Positions 29,984-40,183 of a stretch of 64,000 nt of DNA are shown piece by piece. The notes beneath the pieces are model-generated. The model ran no database searches. It had not been told where the DNA came from and saw only the letters and a program-made list of their open reading frames with translations. Made by a program: the position numbers and the translations under genes. Position 1 is the stretch's first letter; every line of letters begins with the position of its first letter. Origin of the DNA: Chryseobacterium sp. (GTDB taxonomy: Bacteria; Bacteroidota; Bacteroidia; Flavobacteriales; Weeksellaceae); NCBI RefSeq assembly GCF_029240215.1, contig NZ_JARBTK010000006.1, forward strand, positions 62,001-126,000. Reading direction: 5' to 3'.

Positions 29984-30892
29984 TTGAAAGATTACAAACT
30001 TATTTTTGCTGTTCTTACCGTTGCCATTGTTTGGGGAACAACCTTTTTGGCGATTCGTGTTGCCGTAGAAACTATTCCGGCTTGGTTTGTAGCAGGAATC
30101 CGTCAGTTTTTGGCAGCGATTATCATGCTTTTGATCCTGCTCTATCGCAAAGAATTCAAATGGATCGGTTGGAAAAATTTAGGGTATCAATTGATTTTCT
30201 CCACCTTAATGTTGATTGTCGCCAACGGAATGACAACCGTAGCTGAAGAAGATGTTACAAGCAGCCTTACTTCATTAATTAGTGCGTGTTCTCCTATCGT
30301 TGTTTTCCTTGGAAGTGTTGCGATTGGTTTGCAGAAATTTACCTTCAGGGCTTTTTTTGGGGTATTAATGTGTTTCAGCGGAATTCTTTTCATCTTTTGG
30401 GACGGCTTGTCAGACATGGCAAATCCCGATTACCGACTAGGAATCATTTATCTTTTTATCGCTATCGGAGGTTGGGCTTCGGGAACTATTTTTACAAAAA
30501 AATTAAATATTCAGAGCAGAAATATTTCATTAAATCTTTTTTACCAGTTTGCTTTCGCAGGAATTGTGCAGCTTTGTTTTGCATTCCTTTTTTCAGAAGA
30601 TTATCATTTCGGAAACTGGAGTATCAAAAGTATTTCTGCAATGCTTTATTTAGCAATTTTCGGCTCTGTATCAGCTTTTTTTGCTTTTCATTATGCTTTG
30701 ACCAAAATCTCTCCGGTTCAGGTTTCTATTTTGGCTTATGTGAATACGGTGATCTCCATTTTCCTGAGTTGGCTGATTTTAGATGAAATCATTTCTGCTA
30801 AATTTATCGTTGCCGCAGTTTTAATTATCGCCGGAGTATTTATCATAAATTATAATCCCGAATTATTTAAAAGACAGCGCATTGAGTCTTAA
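29984..30892 (+). CDS. EamA/DMT-family transporter
   Basis: VAIVWGTTFLAIRVAVETIPAWFVAGIRQFLAA; 10-TM pattern; start codon (TTG) uncertain. Confidence 0.88.
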   Translation: MKDYKLIFAVLTVAIVWGTTFLAIRVAVETIPAWFVAGIRQFLAAIIMLLILLYRKEFKWIGWKNLGYQLIFSTLMLIVANGMTTVAEEDVTSSLTSLISACSPIVVFLGSVAIGLQKFTFRAFFGVLMCFSGILFIFWDGLSDMANPDYRLGIIYLFIAIGGWASGTIFTKKLNIQSRNISLNLFYQFAFAGIVQLCFAFLFSEDYHFGNWSIKSISAMLYLAIFGSVSAFFAFHYALTKISPVQVSILAYVNTVISIFLSWLILDEIISAKFIVAAVLIIAGVFIINYNPELFKRQRIES

Positions 30893-31002
30893 TTTTTTTA
30901 GAAAAAATCATTAGACATTCTGTCCAAAATGCTGGATTTAGCAATTTTCCGTTTTTTATTTCCATATTTTTTGCCTATATTTTTAGAATAATTCTTGATA
31001 TT

Positions 31003-31569
31003 ATGCTAAAAAAACACCCCTTCCTTTTTCTGTTGGTCCTATTACTTTCTGTAAGCTGTGATGATAAACAAAAACAGGAACAACTGACGGAAAGAGAAAC
31101 AAAGCTTCTCGAAAAAGAAAAATTATTCGCAAAAAAAGAGTCAGAATATCAGGCTTTATTAAAAATGCGTGACAGTATTTTCAATAAAAAAGATTCTGTA
31201 CAAATACTTTTATGGCCCCAGGAAGTTGCCGGAGTATGGAGCGGAAAAGTGATCTGCACAGAATCTAACTGCAGCGACTATGCAGTGGGAGATCAACGCA
31301 TCGACAACTGGGAATTTGACAGCGATTCTATTCAGCTTTCAACCAAAATCATCAACAACAATAATCTCATAAGAACCTATCTTGGGAAATTTGAAAATAA
31401 TGAAGTAAAATTGAACTACAAAACAGATTCTACAGCCCAGAAAAATGTAGAAATGAATATTTTGCTTAACGAAATTTCACCCAACAAAATCAGAGGAATA
31501 CGAACGGTAACGGTTGATAATAACTGTACTGCAAGGTTTTCTGTAGAGCTTACCCGCATTCAAAAATAA
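31003..31569 (+). CDS. lipoprotein, hypothetical
   Basis: Lipobox LLLSVSC; coiled-coil N-terminus. Confidence 0.75.
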   Translation: MLKKHPFLFLLVLLLSVSCDDKQKQEQLTERETKLLEKEKLFAKKESEYQALLKMRDSIFNKKDSVQILLWPQEVAGVWSGKVICTESNCSDYAVGDQRIDNWEFDSDSIQLSTKIINNNNLIRTYLGKFENNEVKLNYKTDSTAQKNVEMNILLNEISPNKIRGIRTVTVDNNCTARFSVELTRIQK

Positions 31570-31574
31570 CACTT

Positions 31575-33695
31575 ATGATTCTAAGCATACACAACCTGAG
31601 TCTTCCCATCGAAGATCCTGTACTGAAGTTCCTGCTGGTTCTGATCATCATTTTGGCAGCACCGCTTTTACTCAATAAAATAAAAGTTCCACATTTGCTG
31701 GGATTGATTATCGCAGGAGCCATCATTGGTCCAAACGGATTTAATGTACTTGCGAGAGACAGCAGTATTGTAGTCACAGGAACGACAGGATTACTCTACA
31801 TCATGTTTCTTGCCGGACTGGAAATCGACATGGGCGACTTTAAACGAAACAAATGGAAAAGTCTCACTTTCGGGCTGTATACATTTACTGCACCTTTCGT
31901 TTTGGGATTTATTGGAGCATATTATTTATTAAACTTTTCGATGCTCACTTCCATTCTGTTTGCCAGTTTATTTTCGTCTCATACTTTGATTGCCTACCCT
32001 TTAGTAAGTAAACTCGGAATAACAAAAAATCTCTCTGTCAATATTACTGTAGGCGGAACAATGATTACAGATGTGATGACGCTTTTGGTTTTGGCAATAA
32101 TTGTAGGGATGTCGCAAGGTGATGTAGGTACGGCTTTTTGGGTGAGACTTTCGGTATCATTCATTATTTTCGGATTGATCGTACTTTTTCTTTTTCCACT
32201 GATTGGTCGCTGGTTTTTTAAAAAAGTAAATGATAAAATATCGCAGTATATATTTGTACTCGTGATGATCTATTTGGCTGCACTGCTTGCAGAGCTTGCC
32301 GGAATGGAGGCCATTATCGGAGCATTTTTTGCCGGTTTGGCTTTAAACAGACTTATACCACACACTTCTTCTTTGATGAATCGTGTAGAGTTTGTAGGAA
32401 ATGCCATTTTTATTCCTTTCTTTTTAATAAGTGTCGGAATGTTGATTGATTTCCAGGCATTCTTTAAAAGTTGGGACACCATTTTGGTTGCAGCTATCAT
32501 GCTCCTCGCTTCGATCGGCGGAAAATATTTGGCAGCTGTAGCCACACAAAAAACATTCAGGCTTTCAAAAGAAGAAGGAAAACTCATTTTCGGTTTGAGT
32601 TCAGCTTCAGCAGCGGCAACTTTAGCTTCTGTAATGGTGGGTTACAACATTATTATTTCTGAAAGTGAAAACGGTGAACCCGTAAGATTATTAAACGAAC
32701 ACGTTCTGAACGGAAGCATTCTTTTAATTTTAATTTCATGTACCATTTCCTCATTTATCTCAATGGCAAGTGCACAAAAAATTGCAGAAAGTGATAATGA
32801 AGACACGGTTTCCGGCAATAATCACGAAGAAGAAAATATACTTTTGGCCATCAATTATGACAAAACTGTTGAAAGAATGGTCAACCTCGGAATTTTGATT
32901 AAAGCACATTCGAATACCGAAGATTTTTTTGCTTTAAATATCATTAATGAAGATAAAAACGAATCTTCTGTGAAAAATGCAGAGAAAGTACTGCATCATG
33001 CAAGTGACACTGCGGCAGCAGCCGACGTAAAACTTCAGGCATTAAAAAGATATGACAACGATGTCATAAACGGCATTAATAATGTCATTAAAGAACAGAA
33101 AATCACAGATTTAATTATCGGGCTTGAAGACGACAAGGGTTTTTCACCTTCATTTGTTTATAATCTTTATAACGGTTATCTTCAGAATGATGATGTGAAT
33201 GTTCTGGTTTATCATGCTGCACAACCGCTTTCCACCATCAAAAAATATGCAGTGATGATTCCGGAAAATGCTCACAAAGAAGCAGGATTTTTCCATTCAC
33301 TCTTAAGAGTCTGGAATATTGCGAGAAATTCCGGCGCAACGCTTGTTTTTTATGCTCCCGAAACCATTCTCAATATTCTTCAAAAGATCATTAAAAAAGC
33401 CAATATTGAAGCCGAATTTATAATTATGAATACGTGGAAAGATGGAGAAAAAACGGCAGCTCAATTAAAAGAAGATGAGGCACTGATTCTTTTTATGGCA
33501 AAAAGAGGAATGCAATCTTATATTCCGAGAATGAGGCTAATTCCCGATCTTCTCAACAAAAGCCTGAAAGACAACAATTATCTCCTTATTTTCCCTTACT
33601 CTGGATATGATAAAAATGACGCTGAGAAACGCTCAGTGGGAAATCATGATGATTTTATGGAAATCGGGAATGTGATTAAAAGGATTTTTAAATAG
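31575..33695 (+). CDS. Kef-type cation:proton antiporter (CPA2) with C-terminal USP-like region
   Basis: KIKVPHLLGLIIAGAIIGPNGFNVL; AGLEIDMGDFKRNKWKSLTFG; 12-TM domain plus about 300-aa soluble tail. Confidence 0.92.
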   Translation: MILSIHNLSLPIEDPVLKFLLVLIIILAAPLLLNKIKVPHLLGLIIAGAIIGPNGFNVLARDSSIVVTGTTGLLYIMFLAGLEIDMGDFKRNKWKSLTFGLYTFTAPFVLGFIGAYYLLNFSMLTSILFASLFSSHTLIAYPLVSKLGITKNLSVNITVGGTMITDVMTLLVLAIIVGMSQGDVGTAFWVRLSVSFIIFGLIVLFLFPLIGRWFFKKVNDKISQYIFVLVMIYLAALLAELAGMEAIIGAFFAGLALNRLIPHTSSLMNRVEFVGNAIFIPFFLISVGMLIDFQAFFKSWDTILVAAIMLLASIGGKYLAAVATQKTFRLSKEEGKLIFGLSSASAAATLASVMVGYNIIISESENGEPVRLLNEHVLNGSILLILISCTISSFISMASAQKIAESDNEDTVSGNNHEEENILLAINYDKTVERMVNLGILIKAHSNTEDFFALNIINEDKNESSVKNAEKVLHHASDTAAAADVKLQALKRYDNDVINGINNVIKEQKITDLIIGLEDDKGFSPSFVYNLYNGYLQNDDVNVLVYHAAQPLSTIKKYAVMIPENAHKEAGFFHSLLRVWNIARNSGATLVFYAPETILNILQKIIKKANIEAEFIIMNTWKDGEKTAAQLKEDEALILFMAKRGMQSYIPRMRLIPDLLNKSLKDNNYLLIFPYSGYDKNDAEKRSVGNHDDFMEIGNVIKRIFK

Positions 33696-33767
33696 TTTAA
33701 ATACCTGAAATTTTTTCTGGTAATGATATTTAAACTTTAGAAGGTTCTATATAATATAATTTTAAAT

Positions 33768-34127
33768 ATGAAAAAAGCACTCATTATCTCTCTATCGCTA
33801 ATCGTTCTTATCATCTTGTCAATAGCAATCTATTGGAATTTACCTATTGAAATCACCAGAAAATCCGACATCAAATTTGGAAATGAGCTGATCAATAGCA
33901 TCGAAGAGTATAAAAAGACCAATCAAAAACTGCCGGAAAATAATGATTGGCAAACATTAGAAAAACTAGGATTGAAAAAAGATGAGTCTGCAAACCCAAT
34001 TTATACATCTGATAAAAATGGAAATTTTGAGCTTGTTTACATTGACGGTTTCAATGGTCCGTATTTACTATGGAATTCTCAGGAAAGGAAATGGACGATT
34101 GATTTTCCTGAAATTTTCAGTAATTAG
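33768..34127 (+). CDS. hypothetical single-TM protein
   Basis: Intact ORF with N-terminal TM segment. Confidence 0.65.
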   Translation: MKKALIISLSLIVLIILSIAIYWNLPIEITRKSDIKFGNELINSIEEYKKTNQKLPENNDWQTLEKLGLKKDESANPIYTSDKNGNFELVYIDGFNGPYLLWNSQERKWTIDFPEIFSN

Positions 34128-34168
34128 ATAAAAAAAGACCGCTTTTTTTTCAGCAGTCTTTCATATTT

Positions 34169-35278
34169 CTAAGCAATCACTCTTACCATTGCTTTAACTT
34201 TTACCAGTTTTTCCATCAATTCCTCTCTGGAATCTGCCAAAACATTGATATGTCCCATTTTTCTGCCGGGTTTCGTCTCTGTTTTTCCATAAAGGTGAAT
34301 GTAGGTTTCAGGAAGTTTTAAAACCTCTTCCATGCCTTCATAAATTACTTTTCCTGAAAAGCCTTCTGCTCCAACCAAATTCAGCATTCCACTATAAATA
34401 ATGGCGTCCGTATCGGCTAAAGGTAAGTTTTTCACAACACGATACATTTGCTCAAACTGCGAATTGGCATTTCCTTCCTGACTTTGATGTCCTGAATTGT
34501 GAAGCCTTGGAGCTGTTTCATTAACCCAGACCTTTCCTTCTTTATCCAAAAATAATTCAATAGCAAAAAGCCCCGGAGAATTGACAGCTTTCAAAAACTT
34601 ATCTGTAATTGAATCGATTTGATTTTCAATATCTTCACTTAAAAAAACCGGACAGATATTAAAATCAAGTAAGTTTAATTTCGGATCAGCAACCATTTCT
34701 GTCACAGGAAAAGTTTTGGTTTCACCATTTTCATTAATGGCAACAATCACAGAAAGTTCTTTATCAATATCAATCAGATTTTCCAAAACCGAATCTTCAG
34801 TCCATAAGTTTCTCAAATCTTCAGACGAACGGATAATCTGTACACCTTTTCCGTCATAACCTCCTGTATTTAATTTTTGCACAAAAGGGAATTGAATTTT
34901 TATTTCATCTGAACTTCCGTCCATAATTTCAAAATCCGGACTCGGAATACCGTGTGCTTTATAAAACTCTTTCTGGAGGATTTTCTGCTGAATGGTTTTA
35001 ATAATCTGAGCATTCGGAACTACTTTCACACCCTGCTTTTCCAGTTCTGCCAAAGCATCTGCATCGACGTGCTCAATTTCAATCGTTACAACGTCTTTAT
35101 CTTTTCCGAAATTTAAAACGGTTTCATAATCATTGAAACTTCCTTGTGTAAAATATGAAATATTATGACAAGGCGCATCCGAAGCCGGATCTAAAGTATA
35201 AAATTCATCATCATATTTTAAAGCTTCCTGAATGAGCATTCTTCCCAATTGTCCGCCTCCTAAAATTCCTATTTTCAT
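34169..35278 (-). CDS. purK: 5-(carboxyamino)imidazole ribonucleotide synthase
   Basis: IGILGGGQLGRMLIQEALKY; VQKLNTGGYDGKGVQII; NETAPRLHNSGH. Confidence 0.96.
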   Translation of the reverse strand: MKIGILGGGQLGRMLIQEALKYDDEFYTLDPASDAPCHNISYFTQGSFNDYETVLNFGKDKDVVTIEIEHVDADALAELEKQGVKVVPNAQIIKTIQQKILQKEFYKAHGIPSPDFEIMDGSSDEIKIQFPFVQKLNTGGYDGKGVQIIRSSEDLRNLWTEDSVLENLIDIDKELSVIVAINENGETKTFPVTEMVADPKLNLLDFNICPVFLSEDIENQIDSITDKFLKAVNSPGLFAIELFLDKEGKVWVNETAPRLHNSGHQSQEGNANSQFEQMYRVVKNLPLADTDAIIYSGMLNLVGAEGFSGKVIYEGMEEVLKLPETYIHLYGKTETKPGRKMGHINVLADSREELMEKLVKVKAMVRVIA

Positions 35279-35290
35279 TATTTTATTAGA

Positions 35291-35842
35291 TTAATTTATT
35301 TTATCAATTTTCAAATATCCCACTTTTGAAAAATTTTCCTGATTCAATTCTTCACTTTTTTCAAGAATTATAGAATATTTTTCTTTCATTTTTTCCGGCA
35401 AAATATCATTGACATTAAAAATATCGTCGATATCTACTCCATGCTTGTCGTCGATATGGCTTACCGCATCTTCAAAACCCATCGTTTTGTAAAATTCGGT
35501 TTTCTTTACTTTTTTTACAACTTCGCCCATTGAAGTTCCTACCATCAAATGCTGCTGATGAAATTCTTCAAAAAAACCTCTTTTGTAGCCTCCCAAATTC
35601 ACAAAATATAACTGATTTTCCTGAGCTTGCTTAGTTTTTTCGGCGATTTTCACTTCAAATCCGTCTGCAAATTTCACTTCCTGATAACCGTCAAGATGAA
35701 TTTTTCCTTCCGCTTCTGTCCAGAAATTTTTTATATCCGAAACTAAATCTTTAAGATTTTCTGCGATTCCGAAAAATATGTCATGCTGCTCAATATTCCT
35801 TCCCTTTGGAGTCGCACCGAGAATGATATAAAATAATTTCAT
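35291..35842 (-). CDS. DUF1543 domain-containing protein
   Basis: MKLFYIILGATPKGRNIEQHDIFFGIAENLKDL. Confidence 0.8.
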   Translation of the reverse strand: MKLFYIILGATPKGRNIEQHDIFFGIAENLKDLVSDIKNFWTEAEGKIHLDGYQEVKFADGFEVKIAEKTKQAQENQLYFVNLGGYKRGFFEEFHQQHLMVGTSMGEVVKKVKKTEFYKTMGFEDAVSHIDDKHGVDIDDIFNVNDILPEKMKEKYSIILEKSEELNQENFSKVGYLKIDKIN

Positions 35843-35893
35843 TTTGAATTTTATTTTTGCAAAAATACGTCAAAAAATAATCTTTCATTAAAG

Positions 35894-35925
35894 TTTGCCC
35901 AAAAACGCCAATAGTTTTATATTTG
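35894..35925 (+). promoter_or_regulatory. consensus Bacteroidota promoter of the TauE/SafE gene (TTTG N20 TATATTTG)
   Basis: -33 TTTG 35894-35897, -7 TATATTTG 35918-35925, ATG at 35930. Confidence 0.8.
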
Positions 35926-35929
35926 TAGC

Positions 35930-36760
35930 ATGTCAGAAATCATCATTCTCTTTCTTGGCGCTATTTCAGCAGGTCTTCTGGGTTCACTTACAGGTTTAGG
36001 AGGAGGAGTTATCATCATCCCCCTATTAACGCTAGGTTTCGGTGTTCCAATGCATTATGCAATCGGTGCTTCACTTATTTCTGTGATCGGTACTTCTTCA
36101 GGAGCAGCCGTAGCTTTTGTGAAAGAGGGCTTTACCAATATGAGAATCGGAATGTTTTTAGAGATTGCAACGACCGCTGGTGCGATCGTTGGAGCCTTAG
36201 TGTCTGGAATGCTTAATCCTAATACGATCGGAATTATTTTCGCAAGTATTCTTCTTCTTACCGTAGTTTTAAATCTTAAAGGAAAACCTGATCATCAGGA
36301 ATCGCTGATTAAAGGAAGTTTGGAGGATAAGCTTAAATTATACGGAACTTTCCCGGATAAAGGCATAATGAAAAGCTATGCTGCAAGAAATACAGTTCCA
36401 GGTTTTTTTATGATGATGTTTGCAGGCGCAATGTCCGGACTTTTAGGAATCGGTTCCGGTGCGCTGAAAGTTTTGGCAATGGACAATATGATGAGATTAC
36501 CGTTCAAAGTTTCTACAACGACTAGTAATTTTATGATTGGTGTAACGGCGGTTGCCAGTTCATTAATTTATTTCCAGAGAGGCGAAATTATCCCTGTCAT
36601 TGTAGCTCCTGTTTTGGTAGGAGTTGTGGTGGGAAGTTTTATCGGATCCAAAACTTTAATGGTTTCCAAAACAAAAAAACTGAAAACATTTTTTGCTATC
36701 GTAATCACGATTCTCTCAATTTATATGATGTATAACGGTATAAGAAGCAATTTCTCATGA
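35930..36760 (+). CDS. TauE/SafE-family sulfite exporter/permease
   Basis: LLGSLTGLGGGVIIIPLLTLGFGVPMHYAIGASLISVIGTSSGAAVAFV. Confidence 0.93.
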   Translation: MSEIIILFLGAISAGLLGSLTGLGGGVIIIPLLTLGFGVPMHYAIGASLISVIGTSSGAAVAFVKEGFTNMRIGMFLEIATTAGAIVGALVSGMLNPNTIGIIFASILLLTVVLNLKGKPDHQESLIKGSLEDKLKLYGTFPDKGIMKSYAARNTVPGFFMMMFAGAMSGLLGIGSGALKVLAMDNMMRLPFKVSTTTSNFMIGVTAVASSLIYFQRGEIIPVIVAPVLVGVVVGSFIGSKTLMVSKTKKLKTFFAIVITILSIYMMYNGIRSNFS

Positions 36761-37140
36761 GAAAAAATTTCACTGATGTTGATCTGAACCGTTCCGTTGG
36801 AAACTTACTGAGATTAGGCGTTATTTTATCTGTAATTACTTCGCTTATAGGTTTCGTTAAACTTTTTACAGAAGGATTTAAAATGCCGAGAAAATACAAA
36901 CTTCTCGACATGGGGACCTCTTCGGAAAAAGTTTGGGGACATTTTTGGGAAACTCTTTGTAAGGGAGAAGGAATGGCGATTATTCAACTAGGAATTCTGA
37001 TGCTTATTTTCACTCCCCTGATGAGAATTATTTTTGCTTTGATAGGCTATCTTAAAGAAAAAGACTATCTCTATGTCCTGATCTCATCAATTGTTTTAAT
37101 CATTATGGTTATCAGTTTTGTGACCGGATATGCGCATTGA
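36757..37140 (+). CDS. DUF1634 domain-containing membrane protein
   Basis: ATGA overlap with the TauE/SafE gene; LGVILSVITSLIGF..GIAIIQLGILMLIFTPLMRI-like pattern. Confidence 0.85.
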   Translation: MRKNFTDVDLNRSVGNLLRLGVILSVITSLIGFVKLFTEGFKMPRKYKLLDMGTSSEKVWGHFWETLCKGEGMAIIQLGILMLIFTPLMRIIFALIGYLKEKDYLYVLISSIVLIIMVISFVTGYAH

Positions 37141-37150
37141 TATATCTTTT

Positions 37151-38011
37151 TTATTCATTTAATTTATTAAGATATTCTTTTTCTAAGGAATCAATCTGGT
37201 CGAGATATTCTTTTTTATTCATAAAAACATCAGGATTATATACATCTTTTGGCTGATGTTTTTCATGCATATCAAACTGACTTGCGTGGGAAGCCACCCA
37301 AATGTCAAAATCCAGTTTTTTCATCTCTCTTAAAGTATATTCATAATCTTTCTGAATTGTAGGATATAGCTTAACTTCAGAAAATTTCTTATCAATAATA
37401 ATTGTAGGCATATTGGCAATCAAAACCTTATATTTTCTCTTGTCATCTTTGGTTTCGAGCAGATAGCTGCATGAGCCTTTCGTATGTCCCGGATGATGCA
37501 ACATCATCAATTTAGTATCACCAAGCGTTACAAAATCCTTATCTTTTAAAACATAATCAGGATTGATTGGCTCAAATGTAACCCCATATTTCCCCATTTC
37601 ATAGTCAGATTTTCCGCCACTTTTCAGAACATCAGCATCTGCCTTGTCGACATACAATTTTGCTCCGGTTTCTTTTTTAATTGCAGCCATTGCGCCTAAA
37701 TGATCGTAATGCGCCTGTGTAAGCAGTAATATTTTAGTATCATTATAGTTGAAACCAAGTTTCTTTATATTATTTTTAATTGTTGGAAGAGAATCTGCCA
37801 ATCCTGTATTAATAAGAATATTTCCCTTTTTGGTTACTATAAGGTATGAAGCCAGATCATAAGTTCCCACATAATACAAATTACCGGCAATCCGGAAAGG
37901 CTCATAAGGTTGTGACCATTCTATAGGATGATTTTTAGGTTCATTTACAGTTTGAGCATGAAACTGACAGTTCATGAGTGCAAAAGCCAAAACAACGATA
38001 TATTTTTTCAT
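37151..38011 (-). CDS. subclass B3 metallo-beta-lactamase, GOB-like
   Basis: EPFRIAGNLYYVGTYDLASYLIVTKKGNILINTGLADSLP; LLLTQAHYDHLGAM (Q-x-H-x-D-H zinc motif); HHPGHTKGSCSYLLETKDDKRKYKVLIANMP. Confidence 0.93.
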   Translation of the reverse strand: MKKYIVVLAFALMNCQFHAQTVNEPKNHPIEWSQPYEPFRIAGNLYYVGTYDLASYLIVTKKGNILINTGLADSLPTIKNNIKKLGFNYNDTKILLLTQAHYDHLGAMAAIKKETGAKLYVDKADADVLKSGGKSDYEMGKYGVTFEPINPDYVLKDKDFVTLGDTKLMMLHHPGHTKGSCSYLLETKDDKRKYKVLIANMPTIIIDKKFSEVKLYPTIQKDYEYTLREMKKLDFDIWVASHASQFDMHEKHQPKDVYNPDVFMNKKEYLDQIDSLEKEYLNKLNE

Positions 38012-38029
38012 TAATAAATTAGATTATTT

Positions 38030-38407
38030 TTAAATTTCATAAAATTCCAGCGGCAATTGATCGGGATCCTGGGTAAAGAAAAATTCTTTTCCTGTGAATT
38101 CATCTATCCTTATTTCTTCACATTTTAAGCCTTTTTCAATTAATTCTTCTCTCTTTTCATTTACATTTTCCACTGAAAAAGCCAGATGTCTCAATCCGCA
38201 GGATTCAGGTCTTGAAGGTCTTTCTGGAGGATTTGGAAATGAGAACAATTCAATCACATAATGATCATCAATACCAAGATCAAGTTTGTAAGATTGTCTT
38301 TCCTCACGATAAACTTCACGTAGAATTTTTAACCCTAAAACATCAGTATAAAATGCTTTTGAAATCGCATAATCTGAACAGATAATGGCGATATGATGAA
38401 TTTTCAT
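38030..38407 (-). CDS. VOC-family (SMU1112c/YaeR type) glyoxalase-like protein
   Basis: MKIHHIAIICSDYAISKAFYTDVLGLKILREVYREERQSYKLDL; start trimmed to MKIHHIA. Confidence 0.9.
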   Translation of the reverse strand: MKIHHIAIICSDYAISKAFYTDVLGLKILREVYREERQSYKLDLGIDDHYVIELFSFPNPPERPSRPESCGLRHLAFSVENVNEKREELIEKGLKCEEIRIDEFTGKEFFFTQDPDQLPLEFYEI

Positions 38408-38414
38408 TTTTAAA

Positions 38415-38852
38415 TTATTTTTCACAGTCTTTCCTTCTTGTATCAATTAAATACTGAATTTTCCAAATATTATTTTGCTTCACCAACTGAAAACTATTGG
38501 CTCCGCAATGCGAGAATTTTCCTTTAAAATAAAATTCGTAAGGAGTAAAAACACTTGCCAAATTTCCGTCAATATGAATGGCTTCAAAAGTTATTCTCTC
38601 GTCTGCATCATTTTTTGAAAGTTGGGAAATAGAAGTGATAAAATCACCTATATTTTCATTTTTTAAAACTCCGTCTTTTGTTATACTTTGCATAATCGGA
38701 GCTTCTGAAAAAGTAGATTTTATCATTTCGGCATCTGCATTTTTCATCCCGGTAAAGAGATTTTCTACGGTTTGTTTAACCAAATCTTTCTCAGATGTTT
38801 GTCCGAAACACAATGAGTTCAGCAAAATAAAAATTCCCAAATATTTATTCAT
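38415..38852 (-). CDS. NTF2-like (putative lumazine-binding) secreted protein
   Basis: Signal peptide; VKQTVENLFTGMKNADAEMIKSTFSEAPIMQSI. Confidence 0.82.
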   Translation of the reverse strand: MNKYLGIFILLNSLCFGQTSEKDLVKQTVENLFTGMKNADAEMIKSTFSEAPIMQSITKDGVLKNENIGDFITSISQLSKNDADERITFEAIHIDGNLASVFTPYEFYFKGKFSHCGANSFQLVKQNNIWKIQYLIDTRRKDCEK

Positions 38853-38984
38853 ACTTCTCTATTTTTATAACCTTAAAAGTAAGAAATATATTGCTCCTGA
38901 AGAGCTTTTATTAACAAATTTTAAATAAAAACAGAGGCAAAATTGTATCAAAATATCTTACATTTACTTGTTATTTTAAAAAAT

Positions 38985-40064
38985 ATGTGGGAAGTTTATT
39001 TTATTTTTGTCGCTTTATTATTGATTTTAACGGTGTTACCAAAAATCCCAAGTTCACATTGGATTTTCAGAGTACCTGATTTTGGTAAAATTCAGATCAC
39101 ATACATTAGTTTAATCGTGTTTGTTTTTGGTTTTTTTATCAGCTTCAAACATTTTTGGTACTATCAGGGTTTGTTATTGGCAATCTTTATTTATCATGGA
39201 ATTATATTAATAAGATATACACCACTTTATCCGGTAAAAAAGCATCCGCAAAGTAAAAATTCATCAGAGAAATATCATTTTATTTCTGCAAACGTTTATC
39301 AGTTTAATAAAGATTACAATCAATTTATCAATCTCATCAACAAAAATAAACCGGAAATTTTCCTGACAATGGAAAGCAATAGCGATTGGGAAAAAGCATT
39401 GCAGGTTTTAGAAAAAGATTATCCATATCAGCATAAAGTAACTCTGGAAAATACTTATGGAATGCACTTCTATTCTAAAATGGAAATTGAAGAATCAAAA
39501 ACACATTTTTTTGTAGCCGATGACATTCCAAGTATTGAAGCGCATCTGAAAACGAAAGATGGTTTCAGGTTTGTATTTTTTGGAGTTCATCCGCCGCCGC
39601 CGAGTCCGACAGAAGAAGAAACTTCAAAAGAAAGGGATGGCGATCTTCTGAGTACTGCAAAACGTGTTCAGGAAATTAAAAAACCTTTGATCGTAGTTGG
39701 AGACTTCAATAACGTGGCATGGTCAAAATCGTCTATTTTATTCAGAAAAACGAGTCATCTGATCGATCCAAGAGTTGGTCATTCTTTCGTTTCTACTTTC
39801 CATGCAAAATACCGTCTGTTCAGATTCCCGATTGACCTGATGTTCCACAGTGAAGACATTTTCATTAAAGACCTTAAAACTTTGGAAAATTTCGGTTCGG
39901 ATCACCTTCCTGTATATTGCGAATTCTTCATAGATCATCACAATGACGATCAGGAAAAACGTGTGGAAGAAGCTGATTCTGAAGAAATAGAAGAAGCTGA
40001 AGAAATTATCGAAGAAGGTAAAGAGGAAGACGGAGAGCGTGATGCTATTGTGAAGGAGGATTAA
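38985..40064 (+). CDS. endonuclease/exonuclease/phosphatase family protein
   Basis: Three N-terminal TM segments then YHFISANVYQFNKDY...VVGDFNNVAWS...GSDHLPVYCEF; acidic tail. Confidence 0.87.
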   Translation: MWEVYFIFVALLLILTVLPKIPSSHWIFRVPDFGKIQITYISLIVFVFGFFISFKHFWYYQGLLLAIFIYHGIILIRYTPLYPVKKHPQSKNSSEKYHFISANVYQFNKDYNQFINLINKNKPEIFLTMESNSDWEKALQVLEKDYPYQHKVTLENTYGMHFYSKMEIEESKTHFFVADDIPSIEAHLKTKDGFRFVFFGVHPPPPSPTEEETSKERDGDLLSTAKRVQEIKKPLIVVGDFNNVAWSKSSILFRKTSHLIDPRVGHSFVSTFHAKYRLFRFPIDLMFHSEDIFIKDLKTLENFGSDHLPVYCEFFIDHHNDDQEKRVEEADSEEIEEAEEIIEEGKEEDGERDAIVKED

Positions 40065-40072
40065 TACACACT

Positions 40073-40098
40073 GTTTGTCATTCCGAAGAATCTAAATT
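40073..40098. repeat. half-copy of dispersed intergenic palindrome
   Basis: GTTTGTCATTCCGAAGAATCTAAATT. Confidence 0.55.
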
Positions 40099-40146
40099 AA
40101 AAAAAATAGTTTTTTTGACTAAAAGTCAAATTATTCATCAATAAAA

Positions 40147-40165
40147 AAGCGGACTAAGTCCGCTT
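40147..40165. terminator. palindromic terminator (AAGCGGACT A AGTCCGCTT)
   Basis: Perfect inverted repeat between convergent genes. Confidence 0.6.
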
Positions 40166-40183
40166 ATATCAATATTCTTTCTA

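Noticed and set aside
30286-30786. 166-aa ORF inside the EamA transporter
   Set aside because: Out-of-frame shadow of the transporter, rich in Cys/Phe/Arg as expected from a shifted TM gene
39590-39606. CCG trinucleotide run in the EEP gene
   Set aside because: Encodes a short PPPP segment; too short to be a notable microsatellite
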